Shown piece by piece: positions 34,351 through 43,900 of a DNA stretch of 64,000 bases (position 1 is its first letter; every line of letters starts with the position of its first letter). The notes beneath the pieces were generated by a model. It made no database searches. It was not told the DNA's origin and saw only the letters and a list, made by a program, of their open reading frames with translations. Source of the stretch: RGIG1959 sp045604545 (GTDB lineage Bacteria > Bacillota > Clostridia > Oscillospirales > Acutalibacteraceae). The DNA lies in the NCBI GenBank assembly GCA_045604545.1, contig JAZUOG010000061.1, positions 1 through 64,000 on the forward strand. Reading direction: 5' to 3'. The translations under genes were made by a program, and so were the position numbers.

Positions 34351-35274
34351 GTGCTTTGTCATGGATTGGAAGAATTGATCGGCGGCACACCGCTGATGGC
34401 GGCAGATCGGCTTTGCGAAAAACAGCATCTCGGTGCACGGTTGCTTCTTAAGCTGGAATATGCAAACCCCGCAGGATCGGTGAAGGATCGTGTGGCGTTG
34501 CAGATGATCGTCGAAGCGGAGAAGAACGGGACGCTCAAAGCGGGCGGCACGATCGTCGAGCCGACTTCGGGTAACACCGGCATCGGACTTGCCGCGATCG
34601 CCGCCGCGAAAGGCTATCGCCTCATCATCACGATGCCCGACACGATGTCCGTGGAACGTCGTCAGCTGATGACGGCATACGGTGCCGAGCTGGTGCTGAC
34701 CGACGGCAAGCGCGGTATGGCGGGGGCAATCGAGCGGGCAAAAGAGCTGGTCGCGGAAATCGACGGTGCGATTCTGGCGGGACAGTTCGACAACCCTGCA
34801 AACCCCTTGGCACACCGTCTGACAACGGGTCCCGAGATCTGGAAGGACACCGACGGCGCGGTGGACGTGTTTGTTGCGGGAGTCGGCACGGGCGGCACGA
34901 TCACGGGTGTCGGCGATTACCTCAAGGAACAAAACGCCGCTGTCAGAGTGGTGGCGGTGGAGCCTGCCGATTCGCCCGTGTTGTCGGGTGGCAAGGCGGG
35001 ACCTCACGGACTGCAGGGTATCGGTGCAGGGTTTGTCCCCGATGTGCTGGACATTGATGTGTACGATGAGGTCGTCCGTGTGACGACCGAGGAGGCCTTT
35101 GCGGCGGCACGACTGCTTGCGAAAACCGAAGGACTGCTTGTCGGCATTTCCTCGGGCGCGGCACTTCATGCCGCGATGACACTTGCCGCAAACGCAGACT
35201 ATGCAGGTAAAACCATTGTTGTATTGCTCCCCGACACGGGTGCACGCTATCTGTCTGCCGGATTGTTTGAATGA
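34351..35274 (+). CDS. cysK: Cysteine synthase (O-acetylserine sulfhydrylase)
   Basis: 307 residues from GTG 34351, six bases after AAGGAAGG. ELIGGTPL at the start, the PLP lysine in GSVKDRVALQMI, the substrate loop EPTSGNTGIGLA, the phosphate cup GVGTGGTITGVG and ISSGAALHAA are all present. It makes cysteine from O-acetylserine and sulfide. cysE is not nearby. Confidence 0.95.
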   Translation: MLCHGLEELIGGTPLMAADRLCEKQHLGARLLLKLEYANPAGSVKDRVALQMIVEAEKNGTLKAGGTIVEPTSGNTGIGLAAIAAAKGYRLIITMPDTMSVERRQLMTAYGAELVLTDGKRGMAGAIERAKELVAEIDGAILAGQFDNPANPLAHRLTTGPEIWKDTDGAVDVFVAGVGTGGTITGVGDYLKEQNAAVRVVAVEPADSPVLSGGKAGPHGLQGIGAGFVPDVLDIDVYDEVVRVTTEEAFAAARLLAKTEGLLVGISSGAALHAAMTLAANADYAGKTIVVLLPDTGARYLSAGLFE

Positions 35275-35288
35275 AAAGGAACGGGCGC

Positions 35289-35318
35289 TTGACAAAGCGT
35301 CCGTTCGCTTTATATAAT
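35289..35318 (+). promoter_or_regulatory. Sigma-A promoter downstream of cysK
   Basis: TTGACA at 35289-35294 and TATAAT at 35313-35318 with an 18-bp spacer. Confidence 0.8.
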
Positions 35319-35342
35319 GGTGATGAAAAGGAGGTGCGTAAC

Positions 35343-35858
35343 ATGGTATTCAAACCGCAGATAAAAACGATTCTGGAATGTGTCGGCGCGATCGTTGCTG
35401 TGATATGCTTTGCGATCATGCAGGTGGTCTATTGGAAAAACGCGGCAGGACTAGGCGTGTGTCTGGTATTTCTGCTCTTGTTAATACCGGTTACCATCTC
35501 GTCCTGCCGCACGCTTGTCATGGATCGGGAAGGCTGTACCGTGACGCTGTTGTGGTTCAAAAGGACATATCACTGGGAAGACCTGCAGGTGAAGCGGTAT
35601 GTGAGATATGATGATGAATTAAGCTTTTGGGGCTGCCGTACTTATTTTAACAGCACCGGCGCGGAATTCTCTCTGAAAAAAGCGGCGATTCCGTTCAAGG
35701 GGCTTTTTCGCGTGTATAGCCTTTTGCGATATCCGTTCAGCTTTTTCTATGTCCATTTTCAAAAACCGAGAAGCCTGTTTTCCGAACGGGAAGATTTCGA
35801 GAATGCATTTCGCAAGACAATGAGGGAATGGCAAGTGGACATGCAGGAAGAGGCATGA
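35343..35858 (+). CDS. Two-helix membrane protein, PH-like, unknown function
   Basis: 171 residues from ATG 35343 with AAAAGGAGG upstream. Two adjacent hydrophobic helices (residues about 12-32 and 38-57) are followed by a cytoplasmic domain that starts CRTLVMDREGCTVTLLWFKRTYHWEDLQVKRY. This is the pattern of bacterial PH-like (bPH) membrane proteins, in which a strand-rich domain follows a helical hairpin. It has its own promoter and a terminator shared with the converging gene. Function unknown. Confidence 0.7.
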   Translation: MVFKPQIKTILECVGAIVAVICFAIMQVVYWKNAAGLGVCLVFLLLLIPVTISSCRTLVMDREGCTVTLLWFKRTYHWEDLQVKRYVRYDDELSFWGCRTYFNSTGAEFSLKKAAIPFKGLFRVYSLLRYPFSFFYVHFQKPRSLFSEREDFENAFRKTMREWQVDMQEEA

Positions 35859-35868
35859 GAAACCAACG

Positions 35869-35931
35869 AAAAGGCACCCTCTTGAGGCGCACTCCGTAAG
35901 GAAGTGCGCCTCGAGAGGGTGCCTTTTTTAC
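35869..35931. terminator. Strong bidirectional terminator between converging genes
   Basis: AAAAGGCACCCTC...GAGGCGCACT pairs with AGTGCGCCTC...GAGGGTGCCTTTTTT. A-tracts and T-tracts on both sides let it serve the plus-strand gene ending at 35858 and the minus-strand gene ending at 35936. Confidence 0.9.
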
Positions 35932-35935
35932 ACCG

Positions 35936-36784
35936 TTACACGGTTCCCGTGACGGTGAGGGTGACCGAGCCGGGGGTGACGATCCACGCGCCGGTTGTCG
36001 GATCCTGCACATAGGTGGCGGCAGGAACGGTGATCTGAGAGGCCACCGTCGCGAATTCGCCTGTTGCTTCGTTATAAGTGTAGTTGTCGGGCTCTGTCAG
36101 CGTGTCGCCGTCCAGCGTGACAACGATATCCGACAAGATCGGATCGAAGGTGTCGGTGATGACGATGTTGTCCGCGGCTGTCGCATCGGTGTTACCGCGA
36201 TTTTCGATGACGAACGTATAGGTCAGCTCGCCGTTTTCGGCGACGGTGTCGGGAGAAAGCGACTTTACGATACCGAGGGCAGGTTCCTCTGCGGTGGTGA
36301 TCGTTTCGGTGGCGGTGATCGGTGTGATGCCGCCGCTGATGACAACGGTGTTGGTGATCTCGCCGCCCGTGACGGGGGAGGCAAATTCATTGACTCTGAC
36401 GGTATACAGCACGGTCGTGACGCCGTTTGCGGGAACGGTGATGTCGGTGATGACAAGGGTGTCGCCTGCTGTGACGACGGGGTCGGGTTGCAGGACGCCG
36501 TCCTCAAATACCGTGACCGAATCGTCAACATACGTCAGCGGCGTGAGGGTTTGTGTGCCGACGGTGTAAGCACCGAGGTTGTCGGTGACGGTGAGTCCCG
36601 TGATGGGCGCTGTGCCGCTGTTGATGATGTTGATGGCATAGGTGATCTCATCGCCCTGCGTGTAGGTGGCAGTGACGGCTGTCTTGGAGGCGGACAGCAC
36701 CTCGACGATCTCGCCTGTCGTAATATTCGAATTGACAACGCCGCCGCTGTAGGTCAGCGTCGCCTGATTAAAAAACGTAGCCAT
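35936..36784 (-). CDS. DUF11-type beta-sandwich repeat protein without signal peptide
   Basis: 282 residues. The protein starts directly with MATFFNQATLTYSGG and consists of two Ig-like repeats of the DUF11 kind: residues about 27-150 (VTATYTQGDEITYAINIINSGTAPITG, DNLGAYTVG) and about 165-282 (GIVKSLSPDTVAENGELTYTFVIENRG, ITDTFDP). DUF11 domains usually form the stalks of exported surface proteins, yet no signal peptide, membrane helix or sorting motif is present here. AAAGGAG lies upstream of the ATG on the minus strand. It diverges from the LRR-dockerin gene. It might be part of the spore or cell coat, but that is speculation. Confidence 0.8.
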   Translation of the reverse strand: MATFFNQATLTYSGGVVNSNITTGEIVEVLSASKTAVTATYTQGDEITYAINIINSGTAPITGLTVTDNLGAYTVGTQTLTPLTYVDDSVTVFEDGVLQPDPVVTAGDTLVITDITVPANGVTTVLYTVRVNEFASPVTGGEITNTVVISGGITPITATETITTAEEPALGIVKSLSPDTVAENGELTYTFVIENRGNTDATAADNIVITDTFDPILSDIVVTLDGDTLTEPDNYTYNEATGEFATVASQITVPAATYVQDPTTGAWIVTPGSVTLTVTGTV

Positions 36785-36863
36785 AAGGGTGTTCTCCTTT
36801 CTGTTCTCGACAGCGATCGATCTGCTGTCATGACAGTATATGCCTGAAAACTAAGAAAGGTTC

Positions 36864-36892
36864 TTGAAAAAGCAGAGATTAACGTGTATGAT
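36864..36892 (+). promoter_or_regulatory. Promoter of the LRR-dockerin gene
   Basis: TTGAAA at 36864-36869 and TATGAT at 36887-36892, 17-bp spacer. Confidence 0.7.
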
Positions 36893-36943
36893 AAACGTAT
36901 AAGAGAACGTTGCCGAAACTTTTTTGTGAAGGATGGTGACAGT

Positions 36944-38374
36944 ATGAGAACAACAGGTATACAAGCGGTCTTGAGTGTGCTGTTGTGCGCGATATGGCTG
37001 GTATTGCTGTGTCCGATCGGATTTGCCGCTGAAACGGATGTTGCGGTGTTGGACAGCGGCATGATATCGGAAACGGTAACATGGACGGTGTATGACAACG
37101 GTGAGTTGGTTGTTGACGGCACGGGTGCTGTGCCGTCGTACGTGTCGGCGGCGGCACCCTGGCAACCGTATACGCAGAAAATCACCGCCATTACCGTGAC
37201 AAACGGCATTGTCGAAATCGGCAAAAATGCGTTCAGAGATTGTGTCCGTGTAACTTCCGTGAAGGTACCGTTTGTCGGTAAAAGTCGTGATGCCGACACT
37301 GAGCTTGAATCGAATTTCGGTTATATCTTCGGATACACGGAATATGAGGCGTTTGACGGAATGTGTGATGTGACACAGGAACCGGACATGACGTTTGATC
37401 ACATGTACGGTTATGTGTACTCTTCCCGTGACACAAACAATAATCAGTGGTTTATGATGTACAGATGGGCAGAGCGGGTGAATCAAAGCACGCCCGAGTG
37501 TACACACAAGGACCTTGCCGCGTGGTATCTGAAAAAACAACCCGCCTCTGCTTATTCAACAGCGTACACACCATATCAGGTAGTGCCGCTTGAGGGGAAT
37601 TGGTATTCGTGCTTTTCGGGGCGTTTGGGAACAAATGTAGTTTTGCGAACCAATGCGTTCCACACACCCGCCTCTCTCGTTGATGTCACGGTAACGGATG
37701 CCGAAACAATCGGAAACAAAGCGTTCTGCAACAATGTCAACTTGAAAACGATCTGTCTGAATGACGGCGTTACGACCATCGGTGACGATGCGTTCCGGGG
37801 TTGCACAGCACTTGAACAGGTGTGGCTTTGCGGCGATGTCGAATCGATCGGCAACGAGGCTTTTGAAGGAGCAAGTGCCGCAACGCTGTATGCGTATTCA
37901 CATCCGTACATCAAAAACTATTGCGAAAAGAACGGCCTCGGATATGTGGATGCGGCACAGGGAGCAACGTTTTTGTTGACGCCACCGTCAAAAACGACCT
38001 ATGCGTTCGGACAAGCGCTTGATCTGAGCGGCATGTCGCTTTGCGTTGTGCACGCAGACGGCACTTCTCGTGAGTTTCAAACCGGGTATACCGTTACCGG
38101 CTACGATGCAAAAGTTGTCGGAGAACAAACGATCACAGTGATACATCGCTTGTTTGAGTCAACGTTTTGTGTTACGGTGCAGGAGTGGTCTTTGCAAGGG
38201 GATGTGGATGGCGACGGTGAAATCACCACCTCCGATGCCCGTGCGATACTGAAGTATATGGTCGATGATATCGTGTTTGATGACCGTGCTATGAAAGCGG
38301 CTGATATGAACGGAGACGGCAAGGTGAATGCCGGCGACGCCCGTGCGATACTGATATATATGCTGAATAACTGA
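36944..38374 (+). CDS. Secreted leucine-rich repeat (BspA-type) protein with type I dockerin
   Basis: 476 residues from ATG 36944. Signal peptide MRTTGIQAVLSVLLCAIWLV ending near residue 31 (GFAAE). BspA-type repeats appear near residues 50-105 (ITVTNGIVEIGKNAFRDC) and 230-310 (VTTIGDDAFRGCTALEQVWL, VESIGNEAFEG). Between them is an aromatic-rich insert beginning NFGYIFGYTEYEAF. A bacterial Ig-like domain follows (KTTYAFGQALDLSGMSL). The C-terminal 60 residues are a type I dockerin with two calcium loops (DVDGDGEITTSDARAIL and DMNGDGKVNAGDARAIL). The dockerin suggests binding to cohesins, and a six-cohesin gene lies 2.6 kb downstream. BspA-type repeats often mediate adhesion; no catalytic domain is seen. 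Confidence 0.9.
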   Translation: MRTTGIQAVLSVLLCAIWLVLLCPIGFAAETDVAVLDSGMISETVTWTVYDNGELVVDGTGAVPSYVSAAAPWQPYTQKITAITVTNGIVEIGKNAFRDCVRVTSVKVPFVGKSRDADTELESNFGYIFGYTEYEAFDGMCDVTQEPDMTFDHMYGYVYSSRDTNNNQWFMMYRWAERVNQSTPECTHKDLAAWYLKKQPASAYSTAYTPYQVVPLEGNWYSCFSGRLGTNVVLRTNAFHTPASLVDVTVTDAETIGNKAFCNNVNLKTICLNDGVTTIGDDAFRGCTALEQVWLCGDVESIGNEAFEGASAATLYAYSHPYIKNYCEKNGLGYVDAAQGATFLLTPPSKTTYAFGQALDLSGMSLCVVHADGTSREFQTGYTVTGYDAKVVGEQTITVIHRLFESTFCVTVQEWSLQGDVDGDGEITTSDARAILKYMVDDIVFDDRAMKAADMNGDGKVNAGDARAILIYMLNN

Positions 38375-38377
38375 TAA

Positions 38378-38411
38378 AAGCCACCTGTTCTTTGTGGACA
38401 GGTGGCTTTTG
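38378..38411 (+). terminator. Terminator after the LRR-dockerin gene
   Basis: AAAGCCACCTGT pairs with ACAGGTGGCTTT, with T run. Confidence 0.85.
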
Positions 38412-38423
38412 CATAAAAATTGT

Positions 38424-38452
38424 TTGCACATTTGCGGACAGTATGCTATACT
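38424..38452 (+). promoter_or_regulatory. Promoter of the deacetylase-prfC pair
   Basis: TTGCAC at 38424-38429 and TATACT at 38447-38452, 17-bp spacer. Confidence 0.7.
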
Positions 38453-38490
38453 GTGTTAGATTTATGATATTATGGGAGGTGTGCGGGCTG

Positions 38491-39174
38491 ATGTGGAACG
38501 GGAAGATGAAGGCGCTGACCTTCAGCTATGACGACGGCGTACAGGATGACAAGCGGCTTGTTGAGATATTCAACCGCTACGGTATGAAGGGAACGTTCAA
38601 TCTCGGTTCGGCGCTTCTTGATGATCAAAAGGGCTGGAACGAATGGAAACGCGGCTTGCGTGTGACCTATCTGAATGCCGATGAAGTCAAAGCGCTGTAT
38701 CGCGGACACGAGGTCGCCGTTCACACAGCCCATCACCCCGATCTGACTAAGCTTGATGCCGACACACTGCGTGCGGAGATCGAGGACGACAAAGCGACGC
38801 TTGAACAGCTTGTCGGCGGTGACGTTGTCGGCATGGCGTATCCTTACGGCGCGTATAACGATGAGGTGATCGCCGCTGTGAAACGAGCGGGCATCGGCTA
38901 TTCCCGTACCATTGAAGATACGAGAAACTTTGAACTGCCCGCCGCCCCGCTTCGCTGGGGACACACCTGTCACCACAACGACGAGCGGCTGTTTGAACTG
39001 GCGAAAGCATTTCTTGACATGAACCCCGACCGTCCTCAGCTTTTCACAGTGTGGGGACACAGCTATGAATTCACCGTTGATGACAACTGGGAGCGCATCG
39101 AGGAGTTTTGTCGCATGATGGCGCACCGCGATGACATTGCGTATGTAACGAATAGGGAGGCACTCGGACTGTAA
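38491..39174 (+). CDS. Polysaccharide deacetylase (NodB-like)
   Basis: 227 residues from ATG 38491, ten bases after GGGAGGT. TFSYDDGVQDDKRLVEIFNRY holds the catalytic Asp pair, HTAHHPDL the metal HxxxH, and MAYPYGAYNDEVIAAVKRAG motif 3. No signal peptide is visible, so a cytosolic substrate or non-classical location should be considered; the family includes deacetylases acting on N-acetylglucosamine-containing polymers. It ends in the TAATG that starts prfC. Confidence 0.88.
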   Translation: MWNGKMKALTFSYDDGVQDDKRLVEIFNRYGMKGTFNLGSALLDDQKGWNEWKRGLRVTYLNADEVKALYRGHEVAVHTAHHPDLTKLDADTLRAEIEDDKATLEQLVGGDVVGMAYPYGAYNDEVIAAVKRAGIGYSRTIEDTRNFELPAAPLRWGHTCHHNDERLFELAKAFLDMNPDRPQLFTVWGHSYEFTVDDNWERIEEFCRMMAHRDDIAYVTNREALGL

Positions 39175-40754
39175 TGGAAAAACAAATCAACAAACGACGC
39201 ACGTTTGCGATCATTTCCCACCCTGACGCGGGTAAAACGACCTTAACCGAAAAACTGCTTCTGTACGGAGGCGCCATTCAGAGTGCCGGTATGGTCAAGG
39301 GCAAACGCTCGATGAAACACGCCGTTTCCGACTGGATGGAAATCGAAAAACAGCGCGGTATTTCCGTCACCTCTTCGGTTCTGCAGTTTGAATACGGCGA
39401 CTGCTGTATCAATATTCTGGATACTCCGGGCCACGAAGACTTTTCGGAGGACACCTACCGCACGCTGATGGCGGCGGACTCAGCGGTCATGGTCATCGAC
39501 GCATCGAAGGGTGTTGAGAGACAGACTAAAAAGCTGTTTAAGGTGTGCGTGATGCGTCACATTCCGATTTTCACCTTCATCAATAAGATGGACCGTGAAG
39601 CGCGCGATCCGTTCGAGCTTCTGGAGGAGATCGAGCAGGTGCTCGGCATTGAGACCTATCCCGTCAACTGGCCGCTTGGCTCGGGACGCGATTTCCGCGG
39701 CGTGTATGACCGCGGCAGGGGAGAGCTTCTCGCGTTTACGGCGCAGGGCAATGGTGCGCATGAGGTGGAAGCGACCGCTCTGAAGCTTGATGATGCGGCA
39801 CTGGACACGCTTGTCGGTGACGCGGCCGCTTCACAGCTTCGCGACGATATTGATCTGCTTGACGGCGCGGGCAGTGAACTGGACATGGATAAGGTGCAAA
39901 ACGGCGAACTGTCGCCCGTGTTCTTCGGTTCGGCACTCACAAACTTCGGCGTGGAGCCGTTTTTGCGCGAGTTTTTGAAAATGACGACGACGCCCCTGCC
40001 TCGTAAAGCGGATATCGGCATCATCGATCCCGTCAAAACCCCGTTCTCGGCGTTCGTATTCAAAATTCAGGCGAATATGAACAAAGCCCATCGTGACCGT
40101 ATCGCGTTCATGCGCATCTGTTCGGGACGTTTTGAAAAGGGCATGGAGGTCGTTCATGTGCAAAGCGGCAAGAAGCTTCGCCTGTCGCAACCGCAACAGA
40201 TGATGGCGTCCGACCGTGAGATCATCGAGGAAGCGTATGCGGGCGATATCATGGGTGTGTTTGACCCCGGCATGTTCTCCATCGGCGACACGCTGTGTGC
40301 GCCCGGTCAGAAATTCGTGTTTGAGGGTATTCCGACATTCGAACCCGAAATTTTCCGCTTGGTGCGTCAGGTCGACACCATGAAGCGTAAGCAGTTTGTC
40401 AAAGGCATGACGCAGATCGCGCAGGAAGGCGCGATCCAGATCTTCCAGGAGCCGGGCGGCGGTATGGAAGAAGTCATTGTCGGTGTGGTCGGCACCCTGC
40501 AATTTGATGTGCTGGAGCATCGTCTGAACAATGAATACGGCGTACAGGTCAGAATGGAGCCGCTGTCGTATCAGTATGCCCGCTGGATCGAGAGCGAAGT
40601 GGCGGATCCCCGCTTGCTTGACTTGACCTCGGACACCAAATATGCGCAGGATATGCGCGGAAGACCGCTTCTGCTGTTCTCGAGCGAATGGAACATTCGC
40701 TGGGCGCAGGAACACAATAAATCCTTGGTACTTGCCGATTTCGGCAGGTCATAA
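39174..40754 (+). CDS. prfC: Peptide chain release factor 3
   Basis: 526 residues. GTPase motifs: SHPDAGKTTLTEKLL (P loop), DTPGHEDFSEDT and NKMDREARDP. FKIQANMNKAHRDRIAFMRICSG is the RF3-specific second domain. RF3 recycles RF1 and RF2 after termination. The start ATG shares its first base with the stop codon of the deacetylase gene, so the genes are coupled. Confidence 0.96.
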   Translation: MEKQINKRRTFAIISHPDAGKTTLTEKLLLYGGAIQSAGMVKGKRSMKHAVSDWMEIEKQRGISVTSSVLQFEYGDCCINILDTPGHEDFSEDTYRTLMAADSAVMVIDASKGVERQTKKLFKVCVMRHIPIFTFINKMDREARDPFELLEEIEQVLGIETYPVNWPLGSGRDFRGVYDRGRGELLAFTAQGNGAHEVEATALKLDDAALDTLVGDAAASQLRDDIDLLDGAGSELDMDKVQNGELSPVFFGSALTNFGVEPFLREFLKMTTTPLPRKADIGIIDPVKTPFSAFVFKIQANMNKAHRDRIAFMRICSGRFEKGMEVVHVQSGKKLRLSQPQQMMASDREIIEEAYAGDIMGVFDPGMFSIGDTLCAPGQKFVFEGIPTFEPEIFRLVRQVDTMKRKQFVKGMTQIAQEGAIQIFQEPGGGMEEVIVGVVGTLQFDVLEHRLNNEYGVQVRMEPLSYQYARWIESEVADPRLLDLTSDTKYAQDMRGRPLLLFSSEWNIRWAQEHNKSLVLADFGRS

Positions 40755-40798
40755 AAACGAAACAGAGATCGGAGACAGTCCGATCTTTGTTTTTTTTG
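40755..40798 (+). terminator. Terminator of prfC
   Basis: AGATCGG and CCGATCT pair around a seven-base loop, followed by a run of eight T. Confidence 0.8.
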
Positions 40799-40827
40799 TA
40801 AGAATTGCCAAAGTTTGCGCTTTGCTC

Positions 40828-40872
40828 TTGCTTTTTCAAAGGAGAGCGGTTATACTATATAGTAGGTATAAT
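40828..40872 (+). promoter_or_regulatory. Promoter region of the cohesin scaffold gene, with palindrome
   Basis: TTGCTT (40828-40833) and TATACT (40851-40856) are 17 bp apart; a second TATAAT lies at 40867-40872. TTATAC/GTATAA arms flank a central ACTATATAGT palindrome (40854-40863), which may be a regulator site. Which -10 is used cannot be told from sequence. Confidence 0.5.
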
Positions 40873-40945
40873 ATCGGGCGAGGTATGCCCTTTTCTAAGA
40901 AATACAGCGAAACCGATACCGGTTTTCGCGGGAGGATGTTAGCGT

Positions 40946-43900
40946 ATGAGGAGTCAAATGTTCCGCAAAACGACTGCCGTAATCATGGCAGTGGTGCTGT
41001 TGGTGACGACACTGATGTCGGCGATGCCGATGACCATCAGTGCCGCGTCGGCAGACAATGTATTCGCCACGGCCCCCACCGTGTCGCAGGGCGTGTCGCT
41101 GATGCCGTCGAGTGTCGGCGGCTGGGCGGCCCAGGCAGGAAGCACTACGCTTTCTGTGGCGGCGGACGCCGGCGGCGGGTATGTGCTCACCCCTGCGGGG
41201 TTAGGTTACGCCAATGTGGTGTACGCGCCCGAACAGGAAATGTCGTTGTACGGCGATCTGTACTATGATTTCACGGTGACCGAAAAGGCCACGATTCAGA
41301 TCGCGTTCGAGACCTACACGACGGAGAACGGCGTGGCGACGGTCTCCGGAACGGACTTCATGAAGCTCAACGCTGCCATCACCGGTAACACCGCGAACTA
41401 TGACGCGGCAATGACGGCGGGAACTTACAAAGGCTCCCTCACCGGCGAAGAGATCATGGAATGCTACAACAGCTTTAAAGCGGCGACCGGCGCGACGGCA
41501 AAGGATATTTTGGATACCGGCGTGCTTAAAATCAAAGAAATCAAGATTTTTGCCGTGGATACTGCGACCACCGTCCGTGACCTCAGCGTCAAAGAGCCCG
41601 ATGTCGTCAGCGGCGAAGTGAACATGATGCCGAAGAACGCGGTTGCCCAGGCTGCCGGTCTGTCCTATGATGAGGACGGCTATCTGGTATTTACGGGTGC
41701 GGCGGGTGCAAAGGTTTCGTTCCCGGTCGAACTGTACTATAACATTTTCGAAAATCCCTATTTCTACTACGATGTCGTTTCCGATGTGTCGTTTGATGTC
41801 CGCGTCGGCGGAAGGGGCATTGCTTCCGGCTATTCTCCCAGCGGCAACCAAAGCCCTGCGGCAGAATCGGAAATGCTCTGTTCCAAGGTGTCCAGCCTGA
41901 AGGGTGACTGGTCGAAGGCGTGTGCTGCCGGTGCTGTGACAGACAGCGTCAGCTTCATCGGATCGCCGAACTGGGCGGGTATTGTGCCGAAAAACGGTGT
42001 GTATTACATCGATTCCGTGACCTTCAAACTGGAAACGGCCGGCACCATGAGGGTGCGCGGATTGCACATGGCTCCGCAGTATGATGCGTTCACGCCTGCA
42101 CCCGTCTCGCTGTCGCTTGGTGACATGGTGGCGGCTCCCGGCTCGACGGTATACGTCCCCCTGATGCTCGACAGCACTCAGGGTGTTGCGAACTTCGACA
42201 TGACAGTGACCTACGATCCCGCAGTGTTGACTCCCGCTGTGCAGGACGACGGTGGCTGTGTGGTGTGGAATACCGATGTCATCGGTGATACCGCCCTTGT
42301 GAACTCCCGTGATAACGGACAAAATGTGAAATTGATTTATGTCAGCAACACGAACACGGCCGCCTCCGGCAAAGTGGCGGAACTGGCGTTTGTGGTGAAC
42401 GACAAAACCGCCCAGAACACCGAAACGGCTCTTGCTGTTCAGATGGGCGATCTGCAGGTCTACACCGACGTTGCCGCCGACGAATACGGTGCGGCGAATC
42501 CCGAAACGGTGTTTGTTGAGAATGCCGTGGTTACCGTGAAGGGCGAGGTTGTTACCACCACCACCACGACGACAACAACGACTACGACAACTACCACGAC
42601 CACCACGACGACTACCACCACGACCACCACCGCCATTTGTGAGATGGGTGAGACGGTTGTGATCACGGTCGGCGATGTGACGGCTACCGTCGGCGACCAA
42701 GTGATCGTTCCGGTGACCTCGTCTGAAAATGCCGCTCTTGTCAATTTCAAATTTGACATTGCGTTTGATGCAACAAAACTGAGCTTTGTCGAAGCGACGG
42801 CAGGCGCTTTGTGCGCAGACGGCATCATTTCCAGCCAAACGATCCAAGAGGGCGTTGTGCGTGTGGGATATGCCACCGCTACTGACACCGGAGTGTCCGA
42901 AGCAGGAATGCTGTTCCATCTCGTTTTCACGGCGATTGCAGACGGCGAAAGCGAGATGGCACTCAGTGTGATCGAGGCGGTCTCCAACGATGGTGTCACA
43001 AACGGCAACGCGGATTACCTCACCATCACCGAAGTGGACAACGGCGTTGTGGCGATTGAGATTCCCACTACCACGACTACCACTACTACGACTACCACTA
43101 CTACTACTACCACTACGACGACTACTACCACTACGACGACCACTACCACTACGACGACTACTACTACTACCACTACTACTACCACTACCACTACTACCAC
43201 TACTACCACTACTACGACGACTACTACGACTACTACGACTACCACCACCACGACAACGACCACCACGACGCTTGTCGTCGCAGAGCCGATCGTGATTACC
43301 ATCGGTTCTGCCGAGGCAGTGGACGGTGATATCGTTGAAGTGCCTGTATCGGTCAGCGAAAACCACTATCTTGTGAACTTCACGCTGGATGTGTTGTATG
43401 ATGCCAACGTTCTTGAACCTGTGGCAAACGAAGACGGCGAATATGTCTATGATGTGAATCCGCTGATTCTTAAGAGCGGCATGGGCGCGTCGACGTTGAT
43501 CGACAAAAACTATGATAGCATCTACGAACGCGTCCGTTACTCGTTTGCAAGCATGGCTTCCACCGGCTCTTCTGAGGGTGGCACAATGTATACGCTGAAG
43601 TTCAAGTTGCTCGGCGCGGCAAATGTTTCTGAACTGGTTTTGGAAATCCGCGACGGCGATGAGATCTGTTCGGCAATCAACGGCGTGGAGTATGAGAACG
43701 TGGCACGCGAACTGGTCAACGGCGAAATTGCCAATGTCACGCCGACCACGACGACGACCACGACCACCACGACCACCACCACCACGACGACCACCACCAC
43801 CACTCCCACGCTCGGCGATGTGGTTACGGTGACATTCGGTGATGTGACGGCAACGGTGGGCGATACGGTAAAAGTTCCCGTGACGGTTTCCAAAGACACC

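Noticed and set aside
43067..43270. Short-period repeat that could be mistaken for a CRISPR array or microsatellite outside a gene
   Set aside because: It is an in-frame run of threonine codons inside the cohesin protein, without spacers.
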